From assembly GCF_014644295.1 (NCBI RefSeq), contig NZ_BMKK01000004.1, positions 248,001-312,000 of the forward strand: a stretch of 64,000 bases of DNA, read 5' to 3'. The notes below the pieces were generated by a model, which saw only the letters and a list, made by a program, of their open reading frames with translations, was not told where the DNA came from and did not search any database. This DNA comes from Emticicia aquatilis (GTDB lineage: Bacteria; Bacteroidota; Bacteroidia; Cytophagales; Spirosomataceae). The position numbers and the translations under genes were made by a program. This document shows positions 51,043 to 61,032 of the stretch, piece by piece (position 1 is the stretch's first letter; each line of letters starts with the position of its first letter).

Positions 51043-51636
51043 ATGAAATTATCAAAACCATTAGTTTTAGCATCAAATTCTCCACGCCGAAAAGAAATCA
51101 TGCACAATGCTGGCTATGAATTTACGGTAAAAGTGATACCAACGGATGAAAACTTTTCAGCAAATATGCCAGTTGAAGAAGTTCCTGTTTTTTTGGCACG
51201 TACTAAAGCTGAGTGTTTTCGAGAAAACCTTCAAGATGAAATCATTCTTTGTGCTGATACCGTGGTGATTATCGACCAAGAAAATAAAAAGAGTACCATC
51301 TTAAATAAGCCTGCCAACCACGCCGAAGCAAAAGAAATGCTCAGAATGTTGAGCGGACGAGTTCATCGAGTGATTACGGGCGTATGTGTAATGACCTCCG
51401 ATGAAACTATCGGTTTTGCGGATACTTCGTATGTACATTTTAAGGAATTGAGCGACTGGGAAATTGATTATTACATTGAGCGTTGTAAACCGTTCGATAA
51501 AGCGGGAGCCTATGGAGTACAAGATTTTATTGGAATGATTGGGATTCCGAAAATTGAAGGTTCGTTTTATACCGTAATGGGTTTGCCGATTCATCGAGTT
51601 TATGAGGTGCTGGAAAAGTATGTTCTCAGAAATTAA
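51043..51636 (+). CDS. maf: Maf-family nucleotide pyrophosphatase
   Basis: The 197-residue product has the Maf motif L-A-S-N-S-P-R-R-K-E-I near residues 9-19, L-C-A-D-T-V-V near 67-73, and P-F-D-K-A-G-A-Y-G near 146, with I-E-G-S-F-Y-T-V-M-G-L-P at the end. It hydrolyses dTTP/UTP or modified nucleotides, limiting their incorporation. A 36-bp gap precedes the amylase gene. Confidence 0.93.
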   Translation: MKLSKPLVLASNSPRRKEIMHNAGYEFTVKVIPTDENFSANMPVEEVPVFLARTKAECFRENLQDEIILCADTVVIIDQENKKSTILNKPANHAEAKEMLRMLSGRVHRVITGVCVMTSDETIGFADTSYVHFKELSDWEIDYYIERCKPFDKAGAYGVQDFIGMIGIPKIEGSFYTVMGLPIHRVYEVLEKYVLRN

Positions 51637-51672
51637 TTGTATTTTTACGAAATACTTTAACCTTATACGACA

Positions 51673-54411
51673 ATGAAACGCATCTTACTACAATGCACAC
51701 TACTTCTATTTGCACTGCAACAGTCTTTTAGTCAAGCTGTTACGACAGATTCCTACTTTCCGAATGGAGATAAAGAAATTACACTAATCTTTGATTTAAA
51801 ACAAGCTAAGGATGTTCGGGTGGCTGGTTTACTCGGCAAAACCTCCGATGTTTTTCTATGGTCAGGTGCTGGAACGGCCGATAATGCTTTTGAGTTTCAG
51901 CCTACTGGACAAACAAATTTCGGAGTTCCATTTGAAATGGGACGAATGACTTCATTGGGCAACGACCGTTGGAGCATCAAACTAAAGCCTCGTGATTATT
52001 TCAAAGTTCCTGTTGGACGAACCATCAAAAAACTTGGTTTATTGCTCAAAAGTGGTGATGGGAAAGCCCAAACTGAGGATTTTATTTTGGATTTATTCGA
52101 CGATAAATTGGTTTATAAAGTAATAGAACCTGACTTAAATAAAATTTTTGAAGCCAATGAGACGATTAGAGTAAAAATAAAAACTTCAAAAATTGTTGAT
52201 TCAATTATATTAAATGGACAAGGTTTTTTAAATACAGATTCTGCGTCCATTATCTCACCCGCTGGTTCTCCTTTTGTTACTCTTACTATAATTAGTGGTA
52301 ATGAATTTATAAAAGAACCCATAAAGTTTACAATCAAACCCCAAAATACAGTCTTGAACTTACCCCCCAATATTAAAGACGGCATTAACTATATCAATGA
52401 TAATACCGTTACATTTTCGTTTTTTGCTCCAAAGAAAAGTTTTGTTTACCTCATCGGCGAATTCAATGATTGGCAAATCGACCCAAAATACTTGATGAAT
52501 CAAACGCCTGATGGCGAACGTTATTGGCTCACTATCAATAACTTAGAAAAAGGAAAAGAATATGCTTTTCAATATTTGATTGATGGTAAAACGGCCGTTG
52601 GCGACCCATTTTGTGAAAAAATACTCGACCCAAAATTTGATTCCGAAATTTTGTCAAGCACCTACCCCGACCTCAAACTTTATCCATCAAAAAATACTTA
52701 TGGTGGCACAGTTTCGGTACTTCAAACTGGACAAACGCCATATAATTGGAAAGTGAAAGATTTCAAACGCCCTGCTAAAGAGAAATTGGTTATTTATGAG
52801 CTTCTGGTGCGTGATTTTATTAATTCTCGCAAATACCGAGAAGTGGCCGATTCGATTTCATATTTCAAGCGATTAGGTATAAACGCCCTAGAACTGATGC
52901 CAATCAATGAATTTACAGCCAATAATTCTTGGGGCTATAATCCGACTTATTACACCGCTCCCGATAAAGCCTACGGTACAAAAGATGATTTGAAATATTT
53001 GATTGATAAATGCCACGAAAATGGCATTGCGATTATTCTTGATGTGGTTTTCAATCATGCCGATTATGAGTTTCCATATACAAAAGCTTATTGGGGTGGC
53101 TCACAACCTGCGGCTGATAGTCCATTTCAAAATCCGACTGCTCCGCACTTGTATTCGGTTTTCTTTGATTTTAATCACGAAAGTACTGCCACGCAAAACT
53201 ATTTCGACAGAGTTCTGGAGTTTTGGTTGAAAGAATATAAAGTAGATGGATATCGCTTTGATTTATCGAAAGGGTTTACACAAAGAAAATCATTGACTGA
53301 TTCTCAGATGTCAGCATACGATGAGAACAGAATCAAGGCCTTGAAACATTTTTATGACAAAATCAGAGCATTTGATAAGGACTCTTATTTGATTTTAGAA
53401 CATTTTGCCGAAAATGCCGAAGAAATTGAACTCGCAAACTACGGTTTTATGCTTTGGGGAAATCAGAATGGAGCTGCTCGAAATAATGTAAAAGGCACAA
53501 ATAATAGTTTTTCGGGACTGAATTATAAATTTAAAGGCTGGAACGAACCCAATTTGGTTGGATACATAGAAAGCCACGATGAGGAGCGAATTGTGTATGA
53601 CGCTCTCAATAATGGACGAAATGAAGTAAAGAATTTAGCCACAGTTCTCGAACGCTCGAAAGCGGTAGCGGCCTTGTTTTTTGCCTATCCTGGTCCAAAA
53701 ATGCTTTGGCAGTTTGGTGAGTTTGGCTACGATGTAAACATAGATTTTAACGGAAGAACAGGTATAAAACCACAAAAATGGGAATATCTGAAAGATGAAA
53801 ACCGACTAAAATTATTTAAAGTTTATGCCGAGCTAATCAAACTCAAAACTACGCAAGCGGCGTTTACTTCAAAAGAATTTAATGAATCTACTGGTGATGT
53901 TGTGAAACAAGTAGCTTTAAATCACAGTTCGATGAATGTACGAATCGTTGCCAATTTGAGTATCAATAGCGAAACAGCCAATGTCAATTTTGAATCGACT
54001 GGCAAATGGTATGACTATTTTACGGGACAAGAAATCAATGTTAATGAAGCTACTCCTCGTATCAATTTAGCTGCGGGCGAATTTCATATTTTCACGAATG
54101 TAAAATTACCAACGCCAGAAGCCAATTTAGTGCCATGGAAAGGCGATTTTACGATAACGGCTAATGAAATTTCATCGAATAATTCAAAATTTCAAATCTA
54201 CCCCAACCCAACAAGCGATAAAATAACCTTGAAACTCAACGGAGAAAAAACGAAAATTTCGATAGAAGATATTTGGGGCAAAACTTTGTTTCAAACCGAA
54301 ACCAAAGAAATCGAACCAAGTATAGATTTATCGGGTTATTCGTCAGGAATGTATTTTATTCGTACCATTCAAAAAGGCAAAGCCCGAACAACGAAAATAT
54401 TCAAAAATTAA
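51673..54411 (+). CDS. T9SS-exported GH13 alpha-amylase family enzyme
   Basis: The 912-residue product has a signal peptide (F-S-Q cleavage), an N-terminal beta domain (about 25-230), a CBM48/early-set domain (about 240-330, Y-L-I-G-E-F-N-D-W) and a GH13 barrel (about 350-740). Catalytic residues are nucleophile D530 (G-Y-R-F-D-L-S), acid/base E576 (L-I-L-E-H-F) and D636 (E-S-H-D-E-E-R). The final 80 residues are a type A T9SS sorting domain (Y-P-N-P...F-I-R-T...T-T-K-I-F). The domain order resembles branching or debranching enzymes; it acts on alpha-glucans at the cell surface or outside. Confidence 0.92.
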   Translation: MKRILLQCTLLLFALQQSFSQAVTTDSYFPNGDKEITLIFDLKQAKDVRVAGLLGKTSDVFLWSGAGTADNAFEFQPTGQTNFGVPFEMGRMTSLGNDRWSIKLKPRDYFKVPVGRTIKKLGLLLKSGDGKAQTEDFILDLFDDKLVYKVIEPDLNKIFEANETIRVKIKTSKIVDSIILNGQGFLNTDSASIISPAGSPFVTLTIISGNEFIKEPIKFTIKPQNTVLNLPPNIKDGINYINDNTVTFSFFAPKKSFVYLIGEFNDWQIDPKYLMNQTPDGERYWLTINNLEKGKEYAFQYLIDGKTAVGDPFCEKILDPKFDSEILSSTYPDLKLYPSKNTYGGTVSVLQTGQTPYNWKVKDFKRPAKEKLVIYELLVRDFINSRKYREVADSISYFKRLGINALELMPINEFTANNSWGYNPTYYTAPDKAYGTKDDLKYLIDKCHENGIAIILDVVFNHADYEFPYTKAYWGGSQPAADSPFQNPTAPHLYSVFFDFNHESTATQNYFDRVLEFWLKEYKVDGYRFDLSKGFTQRKSLTDSQMSAYDENRIKALKHFYDKIRAFDKDSYLILEHFAENAEEIELANYGFMLWGNQNGAARNNVKGTNNSFSGLNYKFKGWNEPNLVGYIESHDEERIVYDALNNGRNEVKNLATVLERSKAVAALFFAYPGPKMLWQFGEFGYDVNIDFNGRTGIKPQKWEYLKDENRLKLFKVYAELIKLKTTQAAFTSKEFNESTGDVVKQVALNHSSMNVRIVANLSINSETANVNFESTGKWYDYFTGQEINVNEATPRINLAAGEFHIFTNVKLPTPEANLVPWKGDFTITANEISSNNSKFQIYPNPTSDKITLKLNGEKTKISIEDIWGKTLFQTETKEIEPSIDLSGYSSGMYFIRTIQKGKARTTKIFKN

Positions 54412-54443
54412 AAGCGGATTTCTGACTCCGTTTCACAAAACTC

Positions 54444-54689
54444 ATGACCAAAGACGAATTAGTAATTTTCTATAACGAACCCGACGAAAAGGTATATGTA
54501 AAAGTACCCGCAGGGCTGGAAACACACTACCAATTATCAAACCTATCAGGTAAAATCCTGCAAGAAGCTGTTCACGAAAAAGCTTTACATGATTTCGATT
54601 TATCAGGTCTTCCCGAAGGTATTTATTTTGTAATTGTCAATCAAGATGATGTAATTCGGTCGAAGAAGATTATTAGGAATTTGGATTGA
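54444..54689 (+). CDS. Stand-alone T9SS-sorting-domain-like small protein
   Basis: The 81 residues resemble a type A T9SS C-terminal domain: strand start I-F-Y-N-E-P-D-E-K-V-Y-V-K-V, Q-L-S-N-L-S-G-K-I-L, and D-L-S-G-L-P-E-G-I-Y-F-V-I-V...K-K-I-I-R. Yet it has no signal peptide, so it would stay in the cytoplasm. It lies 32 bp after the amylase gene, which has its own CTD. It could be a duplicated remnant or a free partner of sorting domains. The Y-P-N-P motif reads Y-N-E-P. Confidence 0.55.
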   Translation: MTKDELVIFYNEPDEKVYVKVPAGLETHYQLSNLSGKILQEAVHEKALHDFDLSGLPEGIYFVIVNQDDVIRSKKIIRNLD

Positions 54690-54714
54690 TTGCAGTAGAA
54701 AAAACTTATATTTG
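54686..54714 (+). promoter_or_regulatory. Promoter of the Uma2-family gene
   Basis: TTG (54686-54688) and TATATTTG (54707-54714) are separated by 18 bp, matching the Bacteroidetes -33/-7 consensus, 18 bp before the ATG at 54733. A separate promoter implies the gene is not simply part of the amylase transcript. Confidence 0.65.
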
Positions 54715-54732
54715 TTTTAAAATATTACAATT

Positions 54733-55296
54733 ATGACAGCAATAAGCGAACTTGAAAATCCAATTTCTACGGAATTGCCAAAAACTCTTGCTGAATTTTT
54801 GGAGTGGGAACAGCCACTTGATGGCTTTAAGTATGAGTGGAACGATGGCGAAATAATACAGTTTTCTAAGATGGATAAAAGACAGATTTTTATATTCGTT
54901 AGATTAAATAAACTTTTTTTCGAGAGAGTAAAAATGAATAATGGTTCATTAGCATCAGAATACGAAACAATGCTAAGTCCTATTCAGATGAGAAGACCAG
55001 ATATTGTTTACTTAACAGATGAACAAGCAACTGAGGAAAGAAATGGCATTGATGTAATTCCCGAGTTTATTATCGAAGTAATTTCAACGAATGATAAACC
55101 CTACCAGATTGAGAAAAAAATAACAGAATATTTTAAAGCAGGAGTAAAAGTAGTTTGGAATATTTTACCAGAACCTGAATTGGTTTATGTCTATACCTCT
55201 CGCAAGCAAGTTCAGATTTGTATGGATGATGATATTTGCTCAGCAGCACCAGTTTTACCTGAATTTGAGGTAAAAGTTAGCGAGATTTTTGCTTAG
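54733..55296 (+). CDS. Uma2-family (DUF820) endonuclease-like protein
   Basis: The 187-residue product has the Uma2 PD-(D/E)xK-like layout: F-K-Y-E-W-N-D-G-E near 37, R-R-P-D-I-V-Y near 92, P-E-F-I-I-E-V-I-S near 115 and I-T-E-Y-F-K-A-G-V near 134. Uma2 proteins are predicted restriction-like nucleases, often in many copies in Cyanobacteria and Bacteroidetes, with no settled function. It precedes the cytochrome gene by 8 bp. Confidence 0.85.
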   Translation: MTAISELENPISTELPKTLAEFLEWEQPLDGFKYEWNDGEIIQFSKMDKRQIFIFVRLNKLFFERVKMNNGSLASEYETMLSPIQMRRPDIVYLTDEQATEERNGIDVIPEFIIEVISTNDKPYQIEKKITEYFKAGVKVVWNILPEPELVYVYTSRKQVQICMDDDICSAAPVLPEFEVKVSEIFA

Positions 55297-55304
55297 TTAT
55301 AATA

Positions 55305-56705
55305 ATGAAAAAATACTGTTTAATTTTTCTTTCAATATTTTTCTTTAGTTCTTGCAATTCTTATAAAGACTTGCCAACTTTCACCGAAAACCCAACTTGG
55401 AAAACCCAAGAAATTCCTGCCACAGCACAAGCCGTTACTGGAAATGCAGAAGCGGGTTATAAATATCTGACCGAAGGTGATTATATCGGAGGTGGTACCC
55501 CCTTTGATATAATGAAAAATAAAATGCTAAAAAAGCCCGATACCGTTTTAGCTCGAAGTGGCGATAATCAATTGGCCTTTTATTGGGGCAATGTGTTTAA
55601 AACTACCAACGGCACAAAAGTATTTGCAGGTAATTGTCTTACGTGCCATTCTTCAGCACTAAATGGCAAAGTTGTTCTGGGTTTGGGAAATAGCTTTGCT
55701 GATTTCAAAAAAAGTCAGGCTAAAACGACCAAACTCTTGAGGTTGTTGGTTAGTTTAAAATACAAAAAAAATAGCCCAGAAAGACAAGCTTTCGAGCCTT
55801 ACGGGAATTCAATAAAAGTCTTACCATCTTACATTATCACCAATAACTCGGGAGTAAACCCTGCATTTAGATTAGAAGAAGCTTGCACAATTTATCGTAA
55901 TCCAGTTGATTTATTACATCAAAAGAAAGCTAATTTTAAACCAATTAACTATACCTTGGCGTCGGATATCCCCCCACTTTGGAATATCGCCAAGAAAAAT
56001 GCTCTTTATTATAACGGTATGGGGCGTGGAAGTATGACTAAATTATTGATGCAAGCATCACTCTTAGGTATTCCCGATACTACCACCGCTCGAAAAGTAC
56101 ATGAAAATTTTGATGATATATTGTCATGGCTAAAATCAATTACACCGCCACCCTACCCACAAGAAATTGATAAAGTTAAACTTGTAGCTGGTCAAACAGT
56201 ATTTGAAAAAAATTGCAGTAATTGTCATGGTACTTATGGTAATAAAAGCAAATTTCCGAATAAACTTGTCGCTTTAAATATCGTAAAAACAGACCCACTT
56301 TATGCCCGATATTTTAGTCAAAACTCACATTTGGTTGAATGGTATAACAAAAGTTGGTTTGCAAATTCTACTCCAAAATCAACACTTCAAGCCGAAGATG
56401 GCTATGTTTCTCCGCCATTAGATGGTATTTGGGCTTCTGCACCGTACTTACACAACGGTTCTGTACCAACGCTTGAAGATTTGTTGAATAGCTCTCAACG
56501 CCCAACAAAATGGCAAAGAAGCTCGTCAAGTTATGATTATGACTACCAAAAAGTTGGCTGGAAATATACGATTCCGACAAAGAATAAAGGAAATGGAATC
56601 TACGATACTAAACTGCCAGGGTATAGCAATGCTGGACATACTTTTGGAGATAAACTAAGCACTGAAGAAAGAGCAAATCTAATTGAATACTTGAAAAGTC
56701 TATAA
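55305..56705 (+). CDS. Di-haem c-type cytochrome lipoprotein
   Basis: The 466-residue product has a lipobox (F-F-S-S-C) and two c-type haem sites: C111-L-T-C114-H115 and C304-S-N-C307-H308. It resembles the di-haem cytochrome/oxidoreductase family related to cytochrome c peroxidase, with the V-S-P-P-L-D-G-I-W-A-S-A-P-Y-L-H-N-G-S-V-P-T-L region near 375 typical of that group. A function in electron transfer to or from a periplasmic partner is likely; peroxidase activity cannot be judged. A terminator follows. Confidence 0.85.
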   Translation: MKKYCLIFLSIFFFSSCNSYKDLPTFTENPTWKTQEIPATAQAVTGNAEAGYKYLTEGDYIGGGTPFDIMKNKMLKKPDTVLARSGDNQLAFYWGNVFKTTNGTKVFAGNCLTCHSSALNGKVVLGLGNSFADFKKSQAKTTKLLRLLVSLKYKKNSPERQAFEPYGNSIKVLPSYIITNNSGVNPAFRLEEACTIYRNPVDLLHQKKANFKPINYTLASDIPPLWNIAKKNALYYNGMGRGSMTKLLMQASLLGIPDTTTARKVHENFDDILSWLKSITPPPYPQEIDKVKLVAGQTVFEKNCSNCHGTYGNKSKFPNKLVALNIVKTDPLYARYFSQNSHLVEWYNKSWFANSTPKSTLQAEDGYVSPPLDGIWASAPYLHNGSVPTLEDLLNSSQRPTKWQRSSSSYDYDYQKVGWKYTIPTKNKGNGIYDTKLPGYSNAGHTFGDKLSTEERANLIEYLKSL

Positions 56706-56710
56706 AACAA

Positions 56711-56746
56711 AAAAGGTTTGCAACCAAAATTGCAAACCTTTTCTAT
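56711..56746 (+). terminator. Terminator of the di-haem cytochrome gene
   Basis: AAAAGGTTTGCAA (56711-56723) pairs with TTGCAAACCTTTT (56730-56742) with a 6-nt loop. The 54 bp between it and the rho stop codon hold degenerate CCAATAACCAGT-like repeats. Confidence 0.8.
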
Positions 56747-56800
56747 TATATATCAAGAAGTAATAACCAGTTTACCAATAACCAGTCACAAATTTTCCAA

Positions 56801-58552
56801 TTATCTATTCATTGTCAACAAAAACTCTTCGTTATTACGAGTTCCTTTCATTTTATCAAGTAAGAATTCCATAGTTTCCATTGGATTCATATCGGCCATG
56901 AATTTACGCAATAACCACACTTTTTGTAATGAATCTTTATCCATCAACAAATCTTCACGGCGTGTACCTGATGCCAAAATATCAATCGCAGGATAAACAC
57001 GTTTGTTCGATAATTTACGGTCGAGTTGGAGTTCCATATTACCCGTACCCTTAAATTCTTCAAAGATAACCTCATCCATTTTCGAGCCTGTATCAATCAA
57101 AGCCGTTGCGATAATCGTCAACGAACCACCATTTTCTACATTACGAGCTGCACCAAAGAAACGTTTTGGTTTGTGAAGGGCATTGGCATCAACACCACCC
57201 GAAAGTATTTTACCAGATGATGGAATAACAGTATTATAAGCACGAGCCAAACGAGTGATTGAGTCAAGCAAGATAACTACATCGTGTCCGCACTCAACTA
57301 AGCGTTTTGCTTTTTCTAAAACCACGCCCGAAACTTTTACGTGACGGTCGGCAGTTTCATCAAAAGTAGAAGCAATTACCTCGGCACGCACGCTGCGTTG
57401 CATGTCAGTAACCTCCTCTGGGCGTTCGTCAATCAACAAGATAATCAAATAAACCTCTGGATGATTACGTGTGATGGCATTGGCAATTTCCTTCAATAAA
57501 ACCGTTTTACCAGTTTTTGGCTGTGCCACAATCATACCACGTTGACCTTTTCCGATGGGTGCAAATAAGTCAAGTACACGAGTAGAATATACGTCTGGTC
57601 GGCTGCTTAATTTGATTTGTTCTTCGGGGAAGAGTGGAGTGAGGTATTCAAACGGAATACGGTCACGGATTTCTTCGGTAGTTTTACCATTTACCGATAA
57701 AACTTTCAAAAGAGCAAAGTATTTTTCACCTTCTTTTGGTGGGCGAATCGCACCTTTTACGGTATCACCAGTTTTTAAACCAAACAATTTGATTTGCGAA
57801 GGCGACACATAAATATCATCGGGACTTGCCAAATAATTATAATCCGCTGAACGAAGGAAACCGTAGCCACCTTCTTGCATGATTTCTAAAACACCTTCGT
57901 TTTCAATAATTCCATCAAATTCTTTAATAAGGTTATTGAATTGTTTCTTGATGTCTTTGGTGTAAGTATCGACGTAGCGTTTATCTTCTTTTGGTTCTGG
58001 AATATCAGGTATAATGTCTTCGGTCAAGCGGGCAAACTCATCCATTTCAGCATCAATGGCAGCTAAGTCAAAGTCTGCGGGTTCTTCCAGATTCAATATT
58101 GGTTCTTCGTCGGCTGCTTGCATATCAGAGAAAACCTCTGACTGGGCAGGCACTGGTTTCTGTTTTTCAAATGATTTTTTATTATCATGCTTCTTGAAAC
58201 CTTCCGATTTTGTATTTGCTTTTTCTGCAATAGGTTGTACTTTTTCTTGCGGCTGCGAAATCTCCTCTACAACCTCAGTAGCAGCAGGTTTTTCGTCAGT
58301 TTTAGGTAAGCGTTTTCTATTTTTTATTCCTTTATCTTCTTTAAAGAGGGGTTGTTCGATAGGCTGATTTGCAGTAGAATCTGAGGCAACACTTTTGGGA
58401 GTATTAAAGATGGAGGCAGAACTTTGATTCTCTAAAATCTTTTCGATTAATTCGGTCTTAGAGGCAGTTCTGACATCTTTAATGCCGAGTTCTATACAAA
58501 TTTTCCTTAACTCTGATAGAAGTTTAAGATTCAGTTCTTCTGATGTGTACAT
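56801..58552 (-). CDS. rho: Transcription termination factor Rho
   Basis: The 583-residue product has an N-terminal Rho_N helical domain (about 1-45), a long charged insertion rich in Lys/Glu/Pro (about 50-200), the RNA-binding cold-shock-like domain (about 215-290, G-Y-G-F-L-R-S) and the hexameric ATPase (Walker A A-Q-P-K-T-G-K-T near 345). It ends untranslated transcripts by moving along RNA. The insertion makes it longer than E. coli Rho (419 aa), as in other Bacteroidetes. Confidence 0.96.
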   Translation of the reverse strand: MYTSEELNLKLLSELRKICIELGIKDVRTASKTELIEKILENQSSASIFNTPKSVASDSTANQPIEQPLFKEDKGIKNRKRLPKTDEKPAATEVVEEISQPQEKVQPIAEKANTKSEGFKKHDNKKSFEKQKPVPAQSEVFSDMQAADEEPILNLEEPADFDLAAIDAEMDEFARLTEDIIPDIPEPKEDKRYVDTYTKDIKKQFNNLIKEFDGIIENEGVLEIMQEGGYGFLRSADYNYLASPDDIYVSPSQIKLFGLKTGDTVKGAIRPPKEGEKYFALLKVLSVNGKTTEEIRDRIPFEYLTPLFPEEQIKLSSRPDVYSTRVLDLFAPIGKGQRGMIVAQPKTGKTVLLKEIANAITRNHPEVYLIILLIDERPEEVTDMQRSVRAEVIASTFDETADRHVKVSGVVLEKAKRLVECGHDVVILLDSITRLARAYNTVIPSSGKILSGGVDANALHKPKRFFGAARNVENGGSLTIIATALIDTGSKMDEVIFEEFKGTGNMELQLDRKLSNKRVYPAIDILASGTRREDLLMDKDSLQKVWLLRKFMADMNPMETMEFLLDKMKGTRNNEEFLLTMNR

Positions 58553-58870
58553 ACGAGAAAATTAACAAGACGTTAAAATTGCTATTGATTAGCGGTTAGA
58601 ATTTTTAATAAGATGTATTTCGGAAAAGACACTTCCAAGTTTTATTAGAATTTAATCAAATACTCGGGGATTACTCGAAAAAAAACGGAAACTTTGCTCG
58701 GATACAATTGGCTGAATCAAGAATTTTCTGTTGAGAATAGATGAGCCGATTGAAGTGTTTTGTTGGATTTGAATGCAATTATATAGCCTTTTTTTTGTAT
58801 TCACAAATATTTATCAAAAAAATTACCCTTAAACCAGTATTTTTAATCTATCGGCCAATAAAAACCTTGA
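58553..58870. other. Non-coding region upstream of rho
   Basis: The 318 bp between the rho start and the MscS stop (both genes on the minus strand) contain no plausible ORF on either strand and no clear terminator for the MscS gene. They must hold the rho promoter and leader. I see no TAnnTTTG box with good spacing. A long leader would fit known autoregulation of rho by attenuation. Confidence 0.45.
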
Positions 58871-60001
58871 TTAGTAATCATTATCAATATTTTTATCGTC
58901 GGTTATACTAAATAATGTTGTTGTTGGTGTTGCTAATTCGACTCCATTTTTATCTAAAACTTGGTTAATCAAATAATTTATTTCTTGTCTAACTTCTTTG
59001 CTTTCCCAATAATCAGGCGTGGCGGCAAAGAAAACCACAATTAAGTTAATCGAATATTCACCAATATTATCAAACTTCACATGCCCCTCGTGCAAACTTG
59101 TCTGTTGATGATTATCAATAAGTTGCTGAATTTCATCAACTACGACCTTAATTTTGGTAATCGGTGTATCGAGCTTTAGACGAATAAAAAATTTATGTCG
59201 GCGGTCTTTGCGTTGTGTTAAGTTATTAAGTGTTTGAGAAACCAACATCTGGTTTGGCACAACAATCAGACTACCATCAACGTGACGGATTCGGGTGCTA
59301 CGAAAGCCCACCTTTTCAACTTTCCCGACCATGCTTCCCAGCTCAATGTCATCTCCAACAATGAATGGTTGCTCTGTAAATAACGTAAATGAAGCAAAAA
59401 GGTTTTCGAGCGTGGCACGTGCAGCCAAAGCTAAAGCCACCCCACCAATACCCAAACCTGTGATTAAACTAATGACATCTTGACGAAACACAAAGCCCAA
59501 AATCAAAAAAAACGAGCAGAAAACTATCAAAGCAATGATAATATCTCTGAAAAATGGCACGAGATGTTCATCTGTTTTGGTATCGTTTTCTTCGGCTTTT
59601 TTCAGGAAAACCAAAGCAAAGAATTTTACGAGTCGGATAATTATCCAGGTAATGGCAATCACAAAAAGCGTATCGAGCAATTTATCAGCAAATTCGCTTA
59701 CTCGCATTTTGCCAAATGGAATGATTCGCCATTTTTTAGGAAAAGAGATTTCGTCAACTGCTGAATAAATGATGAGGAGGGTTATAATAAACTCAACAGG
59801 GCGTTTTAGTAAATCTACGAAGTTGGAAACTGGTATATTTTGTGTTTCTTGTTTGATTAAACGGTAAACAATTTTACTGACAAGAACCGAAAAAATTCGC
59901 TTGAAAAGCAAGCCTACCAGCAATATTCCTACAAACCAAAGCCAGTTCTCGACTGGATTATATAAAAAACTTTTGTGCAGAATTTTCTCTAATTTATTCA
60001 T
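58871..60001 (-). CDS. MscS-family mechanosensitive channel
   Basis: The 376-residue product has about four membrane helices (first 210 residues), the pore helix region G-I-G-G-V-A-L-A-L-A-A-R-A-T-L-E-N-L-F-A-S (about 188-208), and the MscS beta domain (G-D-D-I-E-L-G-S-M-V-G-K-V-E-K-V-G-F-R-S-T). It opens under membrane tension to release osmolytes. It begins 8 bp from the upstream YheT-type gene, so the pair is co-transcribed. Confidence 0.92.
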   Translation of the reverse strand: MNKLEKILHKSFLYNPVENWLWFVGILLVGLLFKRIFSVLVSKIVYRLIKQETQNIPVSNFVDLLKRPVEFIITLLIIYSAVDEISFPKKWRIIPFGKMRVSEFADKLLDTLFVIAITWIIIRLVKFFALVFLKKAEENDTKTDEHLVPFFRDIIIALIVFCSFFLILGFVFRQDVISLITGLGIGGVALALAARATLENLFASFTLFTEQPFIVGDDIELGSMVGKVEKVGFRSTRIRHVDGSLIVVPNQMLVSQTLNNLTQRKDRRHKFFIRLKLDTPITKIKVVVDEIQQLIDNHQQTSLHEGHVKFDNIGEYSINLIVVFFAATPDYWESKEVRQEINYLINQVLDKNGVELATPTTTLFSITDDKNIDNDY

Positions 60002-60009
60002 CTAAAATC

Positions 60010-60993
60010 TTATGCTTTATGCTCTTTAATAAACTCTATTACTCGACGTTCCACCCAAGTTTCGTTGGAATTTCGCATCATAAAACCTACATGGCCACCA
60101 AATTTCAATAATTGTAAATGAACGTTGGGGTTATTTTCAGCATCGCCTAAATTCAGACATTCGGGCGATAAAAATGGGTCATTGATTGCTTGGATTACTA
60201 ATGTAGGTACTTTTATCGACTTTAAAAATGGCTTTGCTGCTGCTTGCTGATAAAAATCGTGGGCATTCTTAAAACCAAACATCGGAGCGGTATATCGGCT
60301 ATCAAACTGTTCAAAATTTTTGATTTGCTCATATCCTTCATAACTAACTAAATTATTTTGAGGATGTTGCGTTGACTTCTCTTTAATTTTTTTGCCCAGT
60401 TTATTTATAAAGCGTTTCATATAAAACCTACGCCCAGGTTTATAAAGTTCATAGACCGAGGTATATAAATCAAGCGGAACCGAAACAGCTAAGCCGAATT
60501 TCACTTGGGTTGGTAAAAGTTCGGGATTTTGCCCCAAAAGTCGAACTGTCATGCTTCCGCCCATGCTAAACCCTACCAAAACAACTTCTTCATAATTGTA
60601 AGTATTGATGGCATAATTGACCACAAAACGAATATCATCGACATCGCCGTGGTGATAAAAACGTGGCAAACGATTCATTTCACCGCTACAACTACGGCAA
60701 TTCCAGCCCAAGCCATCATAACCATTATCATTGAATTTCTTTATCATACCCGTTACGTAGTGGCGAGTAGAGTCTCCTTCTAAGCCGTGCGTAACGATTA
60801 CGAGTTTTTTACCACGTGAAGCTCCAGCAAATGACCAATCTAAATCCAAGAAATCGCCATCTTGTAGCTCAACTCGCTCTCGTTTATAATTAATAGGAAT
60901 TTTGCGAAAAAGACTTGGATAAATTGTTTGAATATGGGCATTAAATTGCCATTTGGGTGGTTGATAATCGGTGTTTGTTGATAAAACTGGCAT
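60010..60993 (-). CDS. YheT-family alpha/beta hydrolase
   Basis: The 327-residue product has the YheT pattern: N-A-H-I-Q-T-I-Y-P-S near 18, oxyanion H-G-L-E-G near 69, N-C-R-S-C-S-G-E near 98, nucleophile in G-F-S-M-G-G-S near 141-147, and H-V-G-F-M near 309. Substrate is not established for the family; an ester or amide hydrolase is likely. It belongs with the channel and transport genes on the minus strand. Confidence 0.88.
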   Translation of the reverse strand: MPVLSTNTDYQPPKWQFNAHIQTIYPSLFRKIPINYKRERVELQDGDFLDLDWSFAGASRGKKLVIVTHGLEGDSTRHYVTGMIKKFNDNGYDGLGWNCRSCSGEMNRLPRFYHHGDVDDIRFVVNYAINTYNYEEVVLVGFSMGGSMTVRLLGQNPELLPTQVKFGLAVSVPLDLYTSVYELYKPGRRFYMKRFINKLGKKIKEKSTQHPQNNLVSYEGYEQIKNFEQFDSRYTAPMFGFKNAHDFYQQAAAKPFLKSIKVPTLVIQAINDPFLSPECLNLGDAENNPNVHLQLLKFGGHVGFMMRNSNETWVERRVIEFIKEHKA

Positions 60994-61032
60994 TCGTATA
61001 ATTGTAAAATAATTTTCAGAAACTTCAATTGA

